A stretch of 64,000 nt of DNA from Pontibacter arcticus (GCF_003284895.1 NZ_QMDV01000006.1:1-64000); one strand, 5' to 3'; shown: positions 43,366-53,293, counted from the stretch's first letter. A program made the numbers and translations. Notes: generated by a model from the sequence alone, not told the origin.

Positions 43366-43460
43366 CTCCCCGAACCGACCTCTTTGATATCAGCGTGTGG
43401 AGCGTTGCGTTATACTACTATCATGTTAGATAGAGCCCGTTTTAAGGGCTGTTATATTTA

Positions 43461-43495
43461 AAACAGAGTGTAACCTATTAGGCTACGCTCTGTTT
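43461..43495. terminator. Bidirectional terminator
   Basis: AAACAGAGTGTA pairs with TACGCTCTGTTT (one G-T pair) around an 11-base loop. Flanking T and A runs allow use in both directions, between the convergent genes ending at 43365 and 43508. Confidence 0.7.
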
Positions 43496-43507
43496 GCAGT
43501 ACGTCTA

Positions 43508-43786
43508 CTATTCTTCTCTCAATAGTAGTCTGTAGGAGGGGCGCCACATGAAGCAGTAATCCATGATGGCCTGTTGAGCTTCCTCTAGTGACGAAGCAAT
43601 TCCAATGATAGGGTACCGGAGACACCCTCTCCTAGTCTCATAAATCTGCCATTCATAGGTACAATCACCCCTGTTGTAAAGCAGTCCCATCAAATTGTTC
43701 TCTTTGTTGCTCAGGTTAAGAAGCTTTACCAACCCCCTGTTTGGATCTCTGTCCGAATTCTCAATGAATTTCCATTGCGCTGTCAT
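43508..43786 (-). CDS. Small hypothetical protein
   Basis: 92 residues (begins MTAQWKFIENSDRDPNRGLVK). Mixed strand and helix with SSLEEAQQAIMDYCF near the end. No family recognised. Independent of the next minus-strand gene, 130 bases away. Confidence 0.55.
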   Translation of the reverse strand: MTAQWKFIENSDRDPNRGLVKLLNLSNKENNLMGLLYNRGDCTYEWQIYETRRGCLRYPIIGIASSLEEAQQAIMDYCFMWRPSYRLLLREE

Positions 43787-43916
43787 AAGCTGTTAATTTA
43801 GTTGAACTTATATTAATTCAACCTAGAACAACGCCTATATAATGTCAGTTATAATTGTTCTCACAACAGGTATTAGGATCTCCTACGAGGGGAAGCTGCC
43901 CAATGTCTATATGTTT

Positions 43917-44441
43917 TTAGTTAAAGTATTCTATGATTTTATTCCATGAATAGCCGGTGTTCTCAATATCCTCCCTGTTTGCTGCAACAATTGCAAAATA
44001 ATTATTAAGATCAGGATAGTAAGAGAACCTAAATACATTACCGTTAGCCTTACACCTGAAGTATCCATCATCTACTGGCTCTGCAAAAGCTCTAAAGCCT
44101 ATTGTACAATCATATACTTGATTAGAAAAACCTTCCGAAACCAGTTCATATGCTATCCATGGGCCATGAACTGTTCTCATATATAAAGCTCGGATAGAAT
44201 TATGTAGAGCTGAGGGGTTGGGTCTATGGCCCCTTAGCTCTACAAAGTGAACCTTTGCGAAGTATAATTCATCATTATTTGGCACTTCACGACTTGGAAT
44301 ATCTGCAAAATTACTTGAGTCTAATTCTTCAACAACTAGGTTATAAGGTTTTAAATATTCTCTGAAACCAGAAAGAGTATTAATCTCCTCGATATCTCTC
44401 GATGTAAATTGAATAAGTGTAGAAATGTTTTTGTAGTCCAT
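43917..44441 (-). CDS. Hypothetical protein
   Basis: 174 residues. Soluble, with aromatic-rich strands (FRFSYYPDLNNYFAIVAANRE). No motif or family recognised. AT-rich like its neighbour, and monocistronic. Confidence 0.6.
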   Translation of the reverse strand: MDYKNISTLIQFTSRDIEEINTLSGFREYLKPYNLVVEELDSSNFADIPSREVPNNDELYFAKVHFVELRGHRPNPSALHNSIRALYMRTVHGPWIAYELVSEGFSNQVYDCTIGFRAFAEPVDDGYFRCKANGNVFRFSYYPDLNNYFAIVAANREDIENTGYSWNKIIEYFN

Positions 44442-45050
44442 GCTAAAGTAGTTAGTTATATTAAGATATAAATATAAACCAATTCATATATAATCCTGGT
44501 GATAGGCTATATAGAAACATTAAAAAGAGTTAGATACCTTTGGAAATAAAGTAGCAACTTTTCATCAAACACACGAGTAGCGATACTTTGGCTGGGACCC
44601 GATCAGATAGGTCAACAGCTTATACCCACCTTTCCTTAAAATAACCTTTCCTCTAGCTGAGCGAAGCGAGTTGTAAAACATTTAGCACGCGTGGACTACA
44701 TATTTTTAGCTGCTCCTGTTTATCATAAAGTTGCTTATGAGAATTTGTACCTCTACTTTATCTAAATATGCTTGTTTTTATTCTACCCATTTCTCCAATC
44801 TTATCAAAGGCTTGACGAACACTGCAGTTGCTTTTTGAGAGTACTTGTGGCTTACAAGAGCATCTAATCTTCCTCCCTCCTACTACTATTGTCTTGATTG
44901 CTCTTGAGGAACAAGTACAAGAAGAATAGACGATAAACTTATCAAATACTTTTAGTATCAAATTGTATATGTTACGTATATATTTGTAGGCATCTATCCT
45001 TAGATGTTTTATCTTAAAATAAACCACCAGTATTCGTTAGTTATAGGACA
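44442..45050. other. Mostly non-coding gap
   Basis: A minus-strand frame at 44758-45027 (89 codons, Cys-rich in the middle) could be read but lacks a ribosome site and has an odd composition; I doubt it. No repeats or strong hairpins noted. Confidence 0.4.
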
Positions 45051-45332
45051 ATGCAAATTGAAGATAAGAGCCCTAAGTTTGAGTTAGGTAAGCGTATGCT
45101 CGAGAATGAGCAGCTGACTTCCCTTTCTGAGCTGTTTGATATCGTGCCATATACTCCCGTGGCCAAAGCACTAGGTGTAAACAACCAGCGACTGCGAAAC
45201 AAGATTGACGATCCCCGTTCCTTCCGCGTAAGTGAGGTGCTGGACCTGGCGGTACTACTGGATGTCGATGCGATCAAGCTCTTTGCCTTACTTCAAGAAA
45301 CGATCAAGAAATCGGTACCTGCTGAAGGATAA
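45051..45332 (+). CDS. Small helix-turn-helix protein
   Basis: 93 residues. YTPVAKALGVNNQRLRNKIDDPRSFRVSEVL is a Cro/CI-like helix-turn-helix, with a helical tail. Such small regulators often precede mobilization genes of Bacteroidetes elements. Probably acts on nearby transfer genes; targets are not visible. Confidence 0.75.
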   Translation: MQIEDKSPKFELGKRMLENEQLTSLSELFDIVPYTPVAKALGVNNQRLRNKIDDPRSFRVSEVLDLAVLLDVDAIKLFALLQETIKKSVPAEG

Positions 45333-45414
45333 CTAAATGATAGCTTCACAAAGCACAAGATGCTAAGCTTTTATTGCCTACTTTTCTATTAATCAACTTC
45401 TAGCTTGTTCTCCT

Positions 45415-45669
45415 ATGAATCTATATGAGTTCAATAGTATTCTTTCACTTAATGACAGGGCACAGGCGGTATGGGATGAGGGGCAGTTTCTTTCAAACCG
45501 CCTTGATGGAGAGTACAAGGTATGCCTATACTACATGGGTGATTTTTTTGCAGAGGTTTGGATAAGTTCATGTAATAGCGATAGTAGTATTTGCCACGTG
45601 CGGGCTTTTAAGAGCCGAAGGCTTCTGGAACCTTACCTCTCCCCTATTGACCTGTCTACCCTTCTCTGA
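45415..45669 (+). CDS. Small conserved-looking hypothetical protein
   Basis: 84 residues (begins MNLYEFNSILSLNDRAQAVW). Short beta-rich middle (EYKVCLYYMGDFFAEVWIS). It resembles the small proteins carried upstream of mob genes in Bacteroidetes elements, but I know no function. 82 bases after the helix-turn-helix gene. Confidence 0.65.
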   Translation: MNLYEFNSILSLNDRAQAVWDEGQFLSNRLDGEYKVCLYYMGDFFAEVWISSCNSDSSICHVRAFKSRRLLEPYLSPIDLSTLL

Positions 45670-46125
45670 CTCTTTCTGCTTTTCGTCTCAAACCATTAAC
45701 TTGGCTATTAAGCTGCTTGCCTTAAAATGACAAATATTAACAGCCGTAAATAATAATTATTATTTAATATGTATTAGATAATATGTGATAATTATTGCTT
45801 ATTAAACTTTAGATAATATATAATAGTTAATAAATATATTGTCGCTGAATTTAGCGCCTGGAGCTTTTTATTGTAATGAGTAGCTATGATCCATACTCCC
45901 CTGTTTCTCCCTAGCTTACACCATGCTCCATCTTTGTAATCTTATCTCTTCCTAGCTCCTTCTCCTTGTATTATTTGCCTAGAATTCTTTCTTTTGGTGT
46001 ATGGTGGGCTTTGTATTGCAAGATGTGTTTTGAGTCCCTCAAAACCTCTTGCCTTGCTTTCAGCGTAGCTATCAGCAAGGGGGAAATCCACTCGCAACTC
46101 GTGTCTTTTATTGAGCAAAGAATGT
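45670..46125. other. Non-coding region, candidate transfer origin
   Basis: Upstream of the MobC-like gene. It holds an AT-rich half (45731-45845) and two hairpins near its right end: TTTTGAG/CTCAAAA at 46028-46044 and CCTTGCT/AGCAAGG at 46052-46080. Transfer origins normally lie directly upstream of relaxosome genes and contain inverted repeats. The nick site cannot be identified from sequence alone. Confidence 0.4.
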
Positions 46126-46563
46126 ATGGAAGATATTAAGAAAGCAAAGGGAGGGCGTCCAAGACTATCGCCTGAATTAAAGAGAGCCAGACAGTTAAAG
46201 CTGACCTTTTCTGATAGCGAATACAGGCAACTGGAGGCTGAGGTGACGGCTGCAGGGCATGAATCATTGTCTGTTTACCTGCGGAAGAAGGCGCTGGCGC
46301 AGCCTGACGATTTTATTGCTAATCCTAAAGAGTTAATCGCGGTTTTGGATAGGCTCGGCCCAGAGATCAGCAGGGTTGGCAACAATATAAATCAGGTAGC
46401 CAGGTATGTCAATTACCTGAAGGCAAACAATATGATAAACCTGCAGTTTCTTGCCGATTTTAACAGACACATGATAGAGTTTAGTATCATAGAAAAAGAA
46501 TTGGTCAAGGCGCTTCGCTCTTTTCTTCGGATTGCTGCTGCAAGGTTTAAAAAGTTTAAATAA
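46126..46563 (+). CDS. MobC-like relaxosome accessory protein
   Basis: 145 residues from the ATG at 46126; a TTG at 46111 is less likely. KGGRPRLSPELKRARQLKLTFSDSEYRQLE opens with a ribbon-helix-helix-like block, and GPEISRVGNNINQVARYVNYL is the hallmark of the MobC/MobA accessory family. It helps the relaxase bind the transfer origin. The relaxase gene follows after a tandem repeat. Confidence 0.85.
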   Translation: MEDIKKAKGGRPRLSPELKRARQLKLTFSDSEYRQLEAEVTAAGHESLSVYLRKKALAQPDDFIANPKELIAVLDRLGPEISRVGNNINQVARYVNYLKANNMINLQFLADFNRHMIEFSIIEKELVKALRSFLRIAAARFKKFK

Positions 46564-46575
46564 TATTTATTATTT

Positions 46576-46669
46576 AATAAGTAAGAATTAATAAGTAAGA
46601 ATTAATAAGTAAGAATTAATAAGTAAGAATTAATAAGTAAGAATTAATAAGTAAGAATTAATAAGTATT
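46576..46669 (+). repeat. 14-bp tandem repeat between mobC-like and relaxase genes
   Basis: Six exact copies of AATAAGTAAGAATT at 46576-46659 and a partial seventh to 46669. The exactness suggests recent expansion by slippage. It may affect spacing or expression of the relaxase gene, or be neutral. Confidence 0.95.
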
Positions 46670-46816
46670 AACTATTAATTCTTAAGCTTTATATTATAAA
46701 TAACAAATAATGATTATTAAGTAAAATGTAATAGTTTAAAATTGTTAAATAATATATAGTAACTTTTATGTTAAAGTTATTATTTGTTATATTTTTGAAG
46801 CGTTAATGAGTGGGCT

Positions 46817-48394
46817 ATGATCGTGAAAATCCTTTCTGCCGCTGCCGGGTTCAATGGCGTTGTTTACAATGAAGAGAAAAGAGCACAGGGTGCAGCTCAG
46901 CTGCTCAAGGCTGAGAACTTCGGTTTCTTGAACCTGGCAGCGGGAAGCTTGAAGCAGGAGGATTACATCAGGTACATGACGTTGGTGGCAAACACTAACG
47001 AATCCGTGCTAAAGTCCCAGTTCCATGCCATTATTTCCTGCAAGGGAAGGGAGAAGGGTGCGGGGGAACTCCTGGAAGTCGCGGAGCAGTACCTCCAGCG
47101 CATGGGGTACCATGATAACCCCTACCTTATCTACTTTCATTCAGATACTGCGCACAACCATGTACACATGGTGTCTACCAGGGTAAGCAAAGAGGGGAAG
47201 AAGGTGAACGACAAGTATGAAAACGTGAGGTCTCAGAAAGTGATGCAGGAGATTCTGATGCAGGATGTGGCATACGAGGTAAAAGCATACTTGACGAAAG
47301 CGCTGGCATATGGATTTTCCTCAGAAGCTCAGTTTAAGTTGCTGTTCGAAAGAGAAGGCGTGAAAGTCACGGAGAAGGATGGGCAGTATCAGCTCATTAA
47401 GTACGGTTCAGTGGTGCATGTCTTTGCAAGCAAAGAAGTTGCTGACAGGATAGCGAAGTATAAAGCACCAGATACGCGTGTAGGACAGCTGAAAGCCATA
47501 TTCCGCAAGTATAAACGAGGCCTAACGGTGGAGCAGTTCTCCGGGCTATTAAAAGAAAAGCTCGGGATAGAGCTGGTGGTGCACCAGGCAAAGGGGAAGA
47601 GCACTCCCTATGGCTACACCATTCTCGACCATGCCAGCAAACAGGTGCTGAAGGGTTCCCAGGTGATGAGGCTCGACGAGCTGCTTTCCGGTGTTAACAG
47701 AGAAGAGAAAATACAGGCTGGACGGGAACTCATAGCCAAGCTTTCTACAGACAGGGGGCTGTGTTACACTGGTTTTAAAAGACAGCTGGAGACAATAGGA
47801 CTCCTTGTCAACAAAAAGGGAGAGATCCGCATCAAGGGAGATGAAGAAGGCAGCATCCCTGTTCTGGTGCTTGATAAGGCGCATGTCAGGGCGCTGCTTT
47901 ATCAAGAAAGGCTGCAGGAGGCGCGGCAGTACGCTGTGACGAGCGATAGGGATATGAGACTGCTTGCCAGGCTGTTTTTTGTAAAGCTGTCGGATCTGTC
48001 GGTTGCGAAGGCTTCTGACCCTCTGGAGAAGGAGGTGGTGGCCGCCAAGCTGCACAGCGGCCTTGCCAGCGGCAGGCCGCTGCAGGAAATACTGGACAGT
48101 TGCGGCTGGAGCATCGCTCATGCAGACGGAAAGCACTTCCTGGTTGATCATCAGCAGAAACGGGTATATGCCTGGGCAGATCTGACAAAAGAGAGGCCTG
48201 ACTTTCAAGCTGTGCAGGTTGTTGAGCTTGATAAGGGTAGTGATCGGGCGAGAGAGGAAAGGCTGCAGGACGCATGGACCCAGTCTTCCAGGGCCATCGG
48301 TCAACTGGCGGCTTCCATGCTTTACCTTATGGAGTCAAACCTCGGGTCTGATCAGGGAGAGAATAGGAAGAGAAAGAATCAACGAAAACGATAA
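46817..48394 (+). CDS. Relaxase (mobilization nuclease)
   Basis: 525 residues. The metal site is YLIYFHSDTAHNHVHMVSTRV near 105-125, the three-His motif of relaxases; a catalytic Tyr is expected near the N-terminus (VVYNEEKRAQG). The C-terminal 250 residues vary in the family. The enzyme nicks the transfer origin and covalently pilots the strand to the T4SS. The gene belongs to the Bacteroidetes mob group next to MobC-like and TraA genes. Confidence 0.9.
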   Translation: MIVKILSAAAGFNGVVYNEEKRAQGAAQLLKAENFGFLNLAAGSLKQEDYIRYMTLVANTNESVLKSQFHAIISCKGREKGAGELLEVAEQYLQRMGYHDNPYLIYFHSDTAHNHVHMVSTRVSKEGKKVNDKYENVRSQKVMQEILMQDVAYEVKAYLTKALAYGFSSEAQFKLLFEREGVKVTEKDGQYQLIKYGSVVHVFASKEVADRIAKYKAPDTRVGQLKAIFRKYKRGLTVEQFSGLLKEKLGIELVVHQAKGKSTPYGYTILDHASKQVLKGSQVMRLDELLSGVNREEKIQAGRELIAKLSTDRGLCYTGFKRQLETIGLLVNKKGEIRIKGDEEGSIPVLVLDKAHVRALLYQERLQEARQYAVTSDRDMRLLARLFFVKLSDLSVAKASDPLEKEVVAAKLHSGLASGRPLQEILDSCGWSIAHADGKHFLVDHQQKRVYAWADLTKERPDFQAVQVVELDKGSDRAREERLQDAWTQSSRAIGQLAASMLYLMESNLGSDQGENRKRKNQRKR

Positions 48395-48414
48395 TACACA
48401 TAGACGATTAATAC

Positions 48415-49044
48415 ATGAAAATTGTAGTAGCAAACCAAAAAGGAGGGGTAGGCAAGTCCACCACCTGTATACTGCTGGCTAACTATCTGGCCTTAGAGAA
48501 AAAGGACAATGTGATCATCCTGGATATGGACTTTCAGGACTCCATCTACTCCAGATGGGAGAAGGAGAAGGAGCTATATGCCAATGACCCACTGTACGAG
48601 GTTATCAAGATGGAGGTAGAGGAGTACCCGAAATACAAGGTGCATATTGATAGTCTGCAAGGGGGGCATGTTATTATGGACATGCCTGGCAGGCTGGATA
48701 CGAACGAGCTCATTGCTGTATACCAGGACGCTGAAGTAATCGTCTGTCCGTTCGCCTATGAGAAGATGACTTTTGAGTCCACCATGTTCTTTGTTCAGGT
48801 GGCCAAGCATGTTAACCCACAGGTAAAGATCGTGTTCCTGCCAAACCGCCTGAAGTCCTCCGTGAACTATGAATTGAAAGCTGCAGTAGATGAGCAGCTG
48901 ACGCAGTTCGGCACTGTAGCTCCGGCGCTGCCAGACCGGGTAGGATTTCAACGCATAGATACCGTATCGATCTCTTCGGATATCCGAGGGGTGCTCGACA
49001 AGTCTTTTGGGTATATATATAATGAGTATTTGGAGACAAAATAG
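48415..49044 (+). CDS. traA: TraA, ParA/MinD-family ATPase of the transfer region
   Basis: 209 residues with the deviant Walker A KGGVGKST at residues 9-16 and VIILDMDFQDS. It is shorter than chromosomal ParA. In Bacteroidetes conjugative elements this ATPase is the first tra gene. No parB is seen beside it, so a transfer role is more likely than partition. Confidence 0.88.
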   Translation: MKIVVANQKGGVGKSTTCILLANYLALEKKDNVIILDMDFQDSIYSRWEKEKELYANDPLYEVIKMEVEEYPKYKVHIDSLQGGHVIMDMPGRLDTNELIAVYQDAEVIVCPFAYEKMTFESTMFFVQVAKHVNPQVKIVFLPNRLKSSVNYELKAAVDEQLTQFGTVAPALPDRVGFQRIDTVSISSDIRGVLDKSFGYIYNEYLETK

Positions 49045-49115
49045 AAGATTCTTCAAATAAATTTATATTAATATTCAATAATTGAAACATTATAATCAAA
49101 TAACGTATAATATTC

Positions 49116-49610
49116 ATGTCTACAGCAGGTAACAAAGAGTTTGACATCAAGAGCTTTAAGCAAAGCATAGGACAGGCTCCCCAGCAGAAAAATGCAGAAG
49201 AGAAAGCTGTTCAACCAGTTCCTGAGAAAAGAGAAGAGACGGCGCCCGCAGTTTCAAAATCGGGCAAAACCGGTGAAAAGCCTAAGGCTTCTTCTAACGC
49301 TACAGCAGGCAAAAAGCAGGAGGCTCCTTCCTCGAAAATGACAGGTGCAAAGGCTTCGGGTAAAGCAGCGTCAGGTTTAAGCTTTGAGCAACTTCTTGCT
49401 GAACTCGATAAGGCGAAGGAGGAGTTTACCTTTACCTCCAAAACAGTCTATGTGGACGTGCATATACATGAAGTGCTAGACCTGCTGAAGAAAAAAGGAG
49501 GGATTAAAATCAATGTGCTAGCAAGCTACCTGTTTGCTAAATTCATTGAAGAGCATAAAGAGGAGATTCAAAGGCTCCGTGATAGGACAGATAACAAGTT
49601 CTTGAACTAA
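49116..49610 (+). CDS. traB: DUF3408-type conjugation protein
   Basis: 164 residues: a disordered Lys/Ala/Pro-rich half (residues 20-85) then a compact DNA-binding-like domain (TFTSKTVYVDVHIHEVLDLLKKKGG). This architecture and its place after traA fit the DUF3408/TraB-position proteins. Presumed relaxosome or regulatory part; the symbol is by position. Confidence 0.65.
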   Translation: MSTAGNKEFDIKSFKQSIGQAPQQKNAEEKAVQPVPEKREETAPAVSKSGKTGEKPKASSNATAGKKQEAPSSKMTGAKASGKAASGLSFEQLLAELDKAKEEFTFTSKTVYVDVHIHEVLDLLKKKGGIKINVLASYLFAKFIEEHKEEIQRLRDRTDNKFLN

Positions 49611-49765
49611 ACTGAGTCTATAACATTAGGCAAAAAAAGTATATAAATAAATAATCTAATCTTAAAATATACGTATAAGTATAAAACTGTATTTCATATC
49701 GATTATATAGTTAAAGTAGGAATGTCTAGTTTGTAAATCGATGTTTTAACTTAAATTATATAGCT

Positions 49766-50176
49766 ATGTCTTGGGGCGTTTTCTTTACTACGGTAGCAGT
49801 ACTCTATGTGCTTTATTATGCAGGTAACCTGTTATTTGACCTGTACCTTCGAAATGCAAAAGGCGTAGCCGCAGATATGGTGGCCCAATACAGTGTTTCA
49901 GATTTAGTAGACACTACAGAGGCACCCCAAGACATTGTGGACGAGGATTACCTGGAGGAAGAATTCGAGGAGAATTATGAGGATTACGAGCAGGAGGAGC
50001 AACCCTTGGATAGCGGTCTCCAAGAATATCCTATTGCAGCCGACGGGCATGCCTTTGCGCACCAGACGGCCTCTGAGAATAGTGTCGCCATGCCCGTGAT
50101 AGGGCAGGGGATACCCCTAGAGGAGTTCCTTCAGAACGCCAGGCGACTTTCAAACGCAATACCTTTTTCTTCATAA
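49766..50176 (+). CDS. Small membrane-anchored transfer protein
   Basis: 136 residues: one N-terminal membrane helix (VFFTTVAVLYVLYYAGNLLF) and a long acidic tail (EEEFEENYEDYEQEEQP). Sits where TraC/TraD-position proteins are found, 12 bases before traE. No further function can be read. Confidence 0.6.
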   Translation: MSWGVFFTTVAVLYVLYYAGNLLFDLYLRNAKGVAADMVAQYSVSDLVDTTEAPQDIVDEDYLEEEFEENYEDYEQEEQPLDSGLQEYPIAADGHAFAHQTASENSVAMPVIGQGIPLEEFLQNARRLSNAIPFSS

Positions 50177-50200
50177 ATTTTTAACTCAATGACAGAGATT

Positions 50201-50494
50201 ATGAAAAAGTTACTTGCTATGCTCGTGTTGGTAGTCCTCGCTGTCCCATCTTCCTTTGCTCAAGGGGCCGGAGGCATTGATGCCGGAGCCTCTGAACTCC
50301 AAACGTACATTGACCCTGTAGGCAACCTAATCCTGGTCATCGGAGCTATTGTTGGCCTGATTGGGGGAGTTAGGGTGTACATCAAGTGGAACTCCGGGGA
50401 CCAGGACACACAAAAGGCTGTCATGGGATGGATGGGGTCCTGCGTATTCCTGATGGTGGTGGGGGTAGTGATCAAAGCCTTCTTCGGCTTGTAA
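50201..50494 (+). CDS. traE: TraE (DUF4134) membrane protein
   Basis: 97 residues from the second ATG (MKKLLAMLVLVVLAVPSSFA, signal-like). Two membrane helices follow (GNLILVIGAIVGLIGGVRVY and WMGSCVFLMVVGVVIKAFF). This is the VirB2-like or pilin-position DUF4134 family of Bacteroidetes transfer systems. Confidence 0.88.
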   Translation: MKKLLAMLVLVVLAVPSSFAQGAGGIDAGASELQTYIDPVGNLILVIGAIVGLIGGVRVYIKWNSGDQDTQKAVMGWMGSCVFLMVVGVVIKAFFGL

Positions 50495-50497
50495 GCC

Positions 50498-50800
50498 GTG
50501 GCTCCCGAAGATAACAGAGGATTTAATGTCTACAAGGGGCTGCAAAAACCCCTTGTATTTAAATCCTTCAAAGGTAGATATATCTACTGGGGTCTGGCCT
50601 CCGTTCTAACTGGCTTCTTTGCGGCAGTTGTTATATCTGTTTCGCTCAACTTCTTTTCAGGTCTGGTAGCCTTGGTGATCGTGACTTTCGGCGGTATGGG
50701 GTTTACGGCTATGCAGCAGAAGAAAGGGTTGCATCATAAAGCGAAGTCCAAAGGGGTATACATCATGCCTGCACAATGGAGGCGTTCTGCACGAAGATAG
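50498..50800 (+). CDS. traF: TraF (DUF4133), VirB3-like
   Basis: 100 residues with a GTG start. GFNVYKGLQKPLVFKSFKGRYI is the family block; two membrane helices follow. VirB3-like partner of the TraG ATPase, which begins 48 bases later. Confidence 0.88.
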   Translation: MAPEDNRGFNVYKGLQKPLVFKSFKGRYIYWGLASVLTGFFAAVVISVSLNFFSGLVALVIVTFGGMGFTAMQQKKGLHHKAKSKGVYIMPAQWRRSARR

Positions 50801-50848
50801 GAGCCTGGCCCTGGCAGCACAACTTTAACGTCATCACTTTTCTCAGCC

Positions 50849-53293
50849 ATGAAAAAGCAGCGGTTTGGTCTGCCATACATTGGCATAGACCGTCATGCCC
50901 ATGATATTCTATATCATGAGCGCGGAGATTATTCGGTTATCATCAAAGTACAAAATCCTGCCCTGCAGTACTGCGCAGACGTGGAGGCTTACCATCTCTT
51001 CCACCAGACCTTTGCCAACATCGTCAAGATTATAGGTGCAGGCTACACTCTTCAGAAAACGGACATACTAGCCAGGAAGTGCTATGTGCCGAAGCAAACG
51101 GATGACCTCCTGAGTCAGAAATTTCAGGAGACATTTGCAGGAAGAGAGTACCTGGACGTCTCTACATACCTGACTATAACAAGGGACGTGCGGCGCTCCA
51201 GCTTCTTTACATATGACGAGAAAGACTTCAAGGCATTCCAGCGGAACGTTGCCAAAGTGCTGGACATACTGGAGAGCAGGTTTTTCAAGCCCTATGTTCT
51301 GAAAGAGATAGAGGTGAAGAAGTTTATTTCACGCATGCTTGCCTTCAACTTTTCCGATGAGGTTTATGCGCTCAATAACCTTCTTGCCTCAGATGAAGGC
51401 CTGCAAGTCGGTGATAGCGTTATCCGATGTATCTCGCTTGTGGACATAGATGAGATCAACTTTCCGTCCAACCTTAAGCCAAACACAGCGCTTCACATAG
51501 GGTACAGCCTCCCGGTAGACCTGATGCATTTTCTGCACCAGGTGCCAGGTTGTGACTGCCTGGTGTACAACCAGGTGATCCAAATCCCTGATCAGCGCCA
51601 TGAATTGGCCAGGCTGCAGGCCAAAAGAAAAAAACATCTCTCCATGCCTGACCCGGCCAATGATTTAAGTGTACAGGATATTGATCAGGTGATGGCCGAT
51701 ATCGCCAAGGATAACCAGCTGCTCGTGTACGGACATTACAGCGTGCTGCTTTCAGCCAGAGAAAAGGAGATAGACCGTGCCGCTAACTATCTGGAAAGCG
51801 CTTTGTTTTCCATTGGCATTATTCCCTCCCGAAACGCCTATAACCAACTCGAGCTATTCCGGTGTGCCTTGCCCGGCAATAGTTCGGAGCTTAAAGTATA
51901 TGATAAGTTTTTGACTACTTCAGACGCGGCCTTATGTCTGCTTTTTAAAGAACGTTTGCTGCAAAGTGAGTCATCCAGCTTTCAGGTATACTTCACGGAC
52001 CGGCAGGGGATTCCTATCACGATTGACACGAGTGATGGGCCCATCTTCTCAGGCCGGATGAATAACCGTAACAAGTTCGTGTTGGGGCCTTCGGGAGCAG
52101 GGAAGTCATTTTTCATGAACCACCTGATCCGGCAGTATGCCCTGCAGCACACAGATGTTATTTTGGTGGATACCGGACACAGTTACTCCGGCCTGTGTGC
52201 CTACTACAGGGGCCGTTACATTACCTACTCCGAGGAGCAGCCTATCACCATGAACCCCTTCCGGATCTCTGCTGCCGAATTCAACGAGGAGAAGCGGGAG
52301 TTTCTCAAGTCATTGGTGGGCCTGCTCTGGAAAGGTGCCGAGGGCACTGTCAGCCAAATTGAGGACAGCGTCCTCTCTTCCGTTATCACTTCCTATTACC
52401 AATACTACTTTGAAAACGGCTTGGAGAGCAGCTACCTTTCCTTCCAGTCCTTCTATGACTTCTCCATCAGAAAGATCGACGAGATCACACAAAAAGAGTC
52501 CATTAAGTTTGACCTGACTAGTTATCGGTTTATCCTCAAAAAGTTCTGCAAAGGGGAGGCATATGGCCAGATCCTGAACAACGAGATGGATACCACCCTT
52601 TTTGATGAGCCCTTTATTGTTTTCGAAATTGATGCCATCAAGGAGCATAAGGTACTTTTCCCGATCACCACCCTGATCATTATGGATGTGTTCCTTCAGA
52701 AGATGCGCCACAAGAAGAACCGTAAGGCGCTCATCATCGAGGAGGCCTGGAAGGCCATTGCCTCTCCGCTGATGGCCGGCTATATCCTCTACGTCTATAA
52801 AACGGTCCGCAAATTCTGGGGAGAGGCCGTGGTCGTGACACAGGAGCTGGATGATATCATCGGCAATGTTGTGGTTAAGAATTCTATCATCAACAACTCC
52901 GACACCATCTGCCTTTTGGACCAGACCAAATTCAAGGACAATTTCGATGAGATCGCCGCGCTGCTCTCTATCAATGAGGTGGAGCGCAAGAAGATATTTA
53001 CCATCAACAGCCTCGACAACAAAGAGGGGCGGGGCCGCTTCAAGGAAGTCTACATCAAGCGCGGGGCCACCGGTGAGGTGTACGGCGTGGAGGTATCGCT
53101 GGAAGAGTATTTGACCTTTACCACCGAGCGCCAGGAAAAAGAGGCCATGCAAGTGTACCTGAGCAAGTATGGGGATTTCAGGGAAGCCCTGGAAAGGTTT
53201 GTCGCAGACTTCAGGGCCTCGGGGCTCAAGTTAAATGAATTTGTTCAACTGATTTTGCAACGCAGCTATGAAAAAGTACCTCTACACGCTTAG
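50849..53293 (+). CDS. traG: TraG, VirB4-like conjugation ATPase
   Basis: 814 residues. Walker A LGPSGAGKSFFMNHL near residue 411, Walker B ALIIEEAW near 632, and VTQELDDIIGN after it. Largest tra protein; powers T4SS assembly and pilus function. It overlaps the next gene by 26 bases, showing translational coupling. Confidence 0.93.
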   Translation: MKKQRFGLPYIGIDRHAHDILYHERGDYSVIIKVQNPALQYCADVEAYHLFHQTFANIVKIIGAGYTLQKTDILARKCYVPKQTDDLLSQKFQETFAGREYLDVSTYLTITRDVRRSSFFTYDEKDFKAFQRNVAKVLDILESRFFKPYVLKEIEVKKFISRMLAFNFSDEVYALNNLLASDEGLQVGDSVIRCISLVDIDEINFPSNLKPNTALHIGYSLPVDLMHFLHQVPGCDCLVYNQVIQIPDQRHELARLQAKRKKHLSMPDPANDLSVQDIDQVMADIAKDNQLLVYGHYSVLLSAREKEIDRAANYLESALFSIGIIPSRNAYNQLELFRCALPGNSSELKVYDKFLTTSDAALCLLFKERLLQSESSSFQVYFTDRQGIPITIDTSDGPIFSGRMNNRNKFVLGPSGAGKSFFMNHLIRQYALQHTDVILVDTGHSYSGLCAYYRGRYITYSEEQPITMNPFRISAAEFNEEKREFLKSLVGLLWKGAEGTVSQIEDSVLSSVITSYYQYYFENGLESSYLSFQSFYDFSIRKIDEITQKESIKFDLTSYRFILKKFCKGEAYGQILNNEMDTTLFDEPFIVFEIDAIKEHKVLFPITTLIIMDVFLQKMRHKKNRKALIIEEAWKAIASPLMAGYILYVYKTVRKFWGEAVVVTQELDDIIGNVVVKNSIINNSDTICLLDQTKFKDNFDEIAALLSINEVERKKIFTINSLDNKEGRGRFKEVYIKRGATGEVYGVEVSLEEYLTFTTERQEKEAMQVYLSKYGDFREALERFVADFRASGLKLNEFVQLILQRSYEKVPLHA

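Noticed and set aside
44758..45027. Minus-strand 89-codon frame
   Set aside because: Possible, but composition and lack of a start signal make it doubtful.
46576..46669. CRISPR or iteron array
   Set aside because: The 14-base units abut with no spacers, so it is a simple tandem repeat.
48415..49044. ParA of a plasmid partition system
   Set aside because: No parB or centromere-like repeats nearby; position at the head of the tra operon fits TraA.
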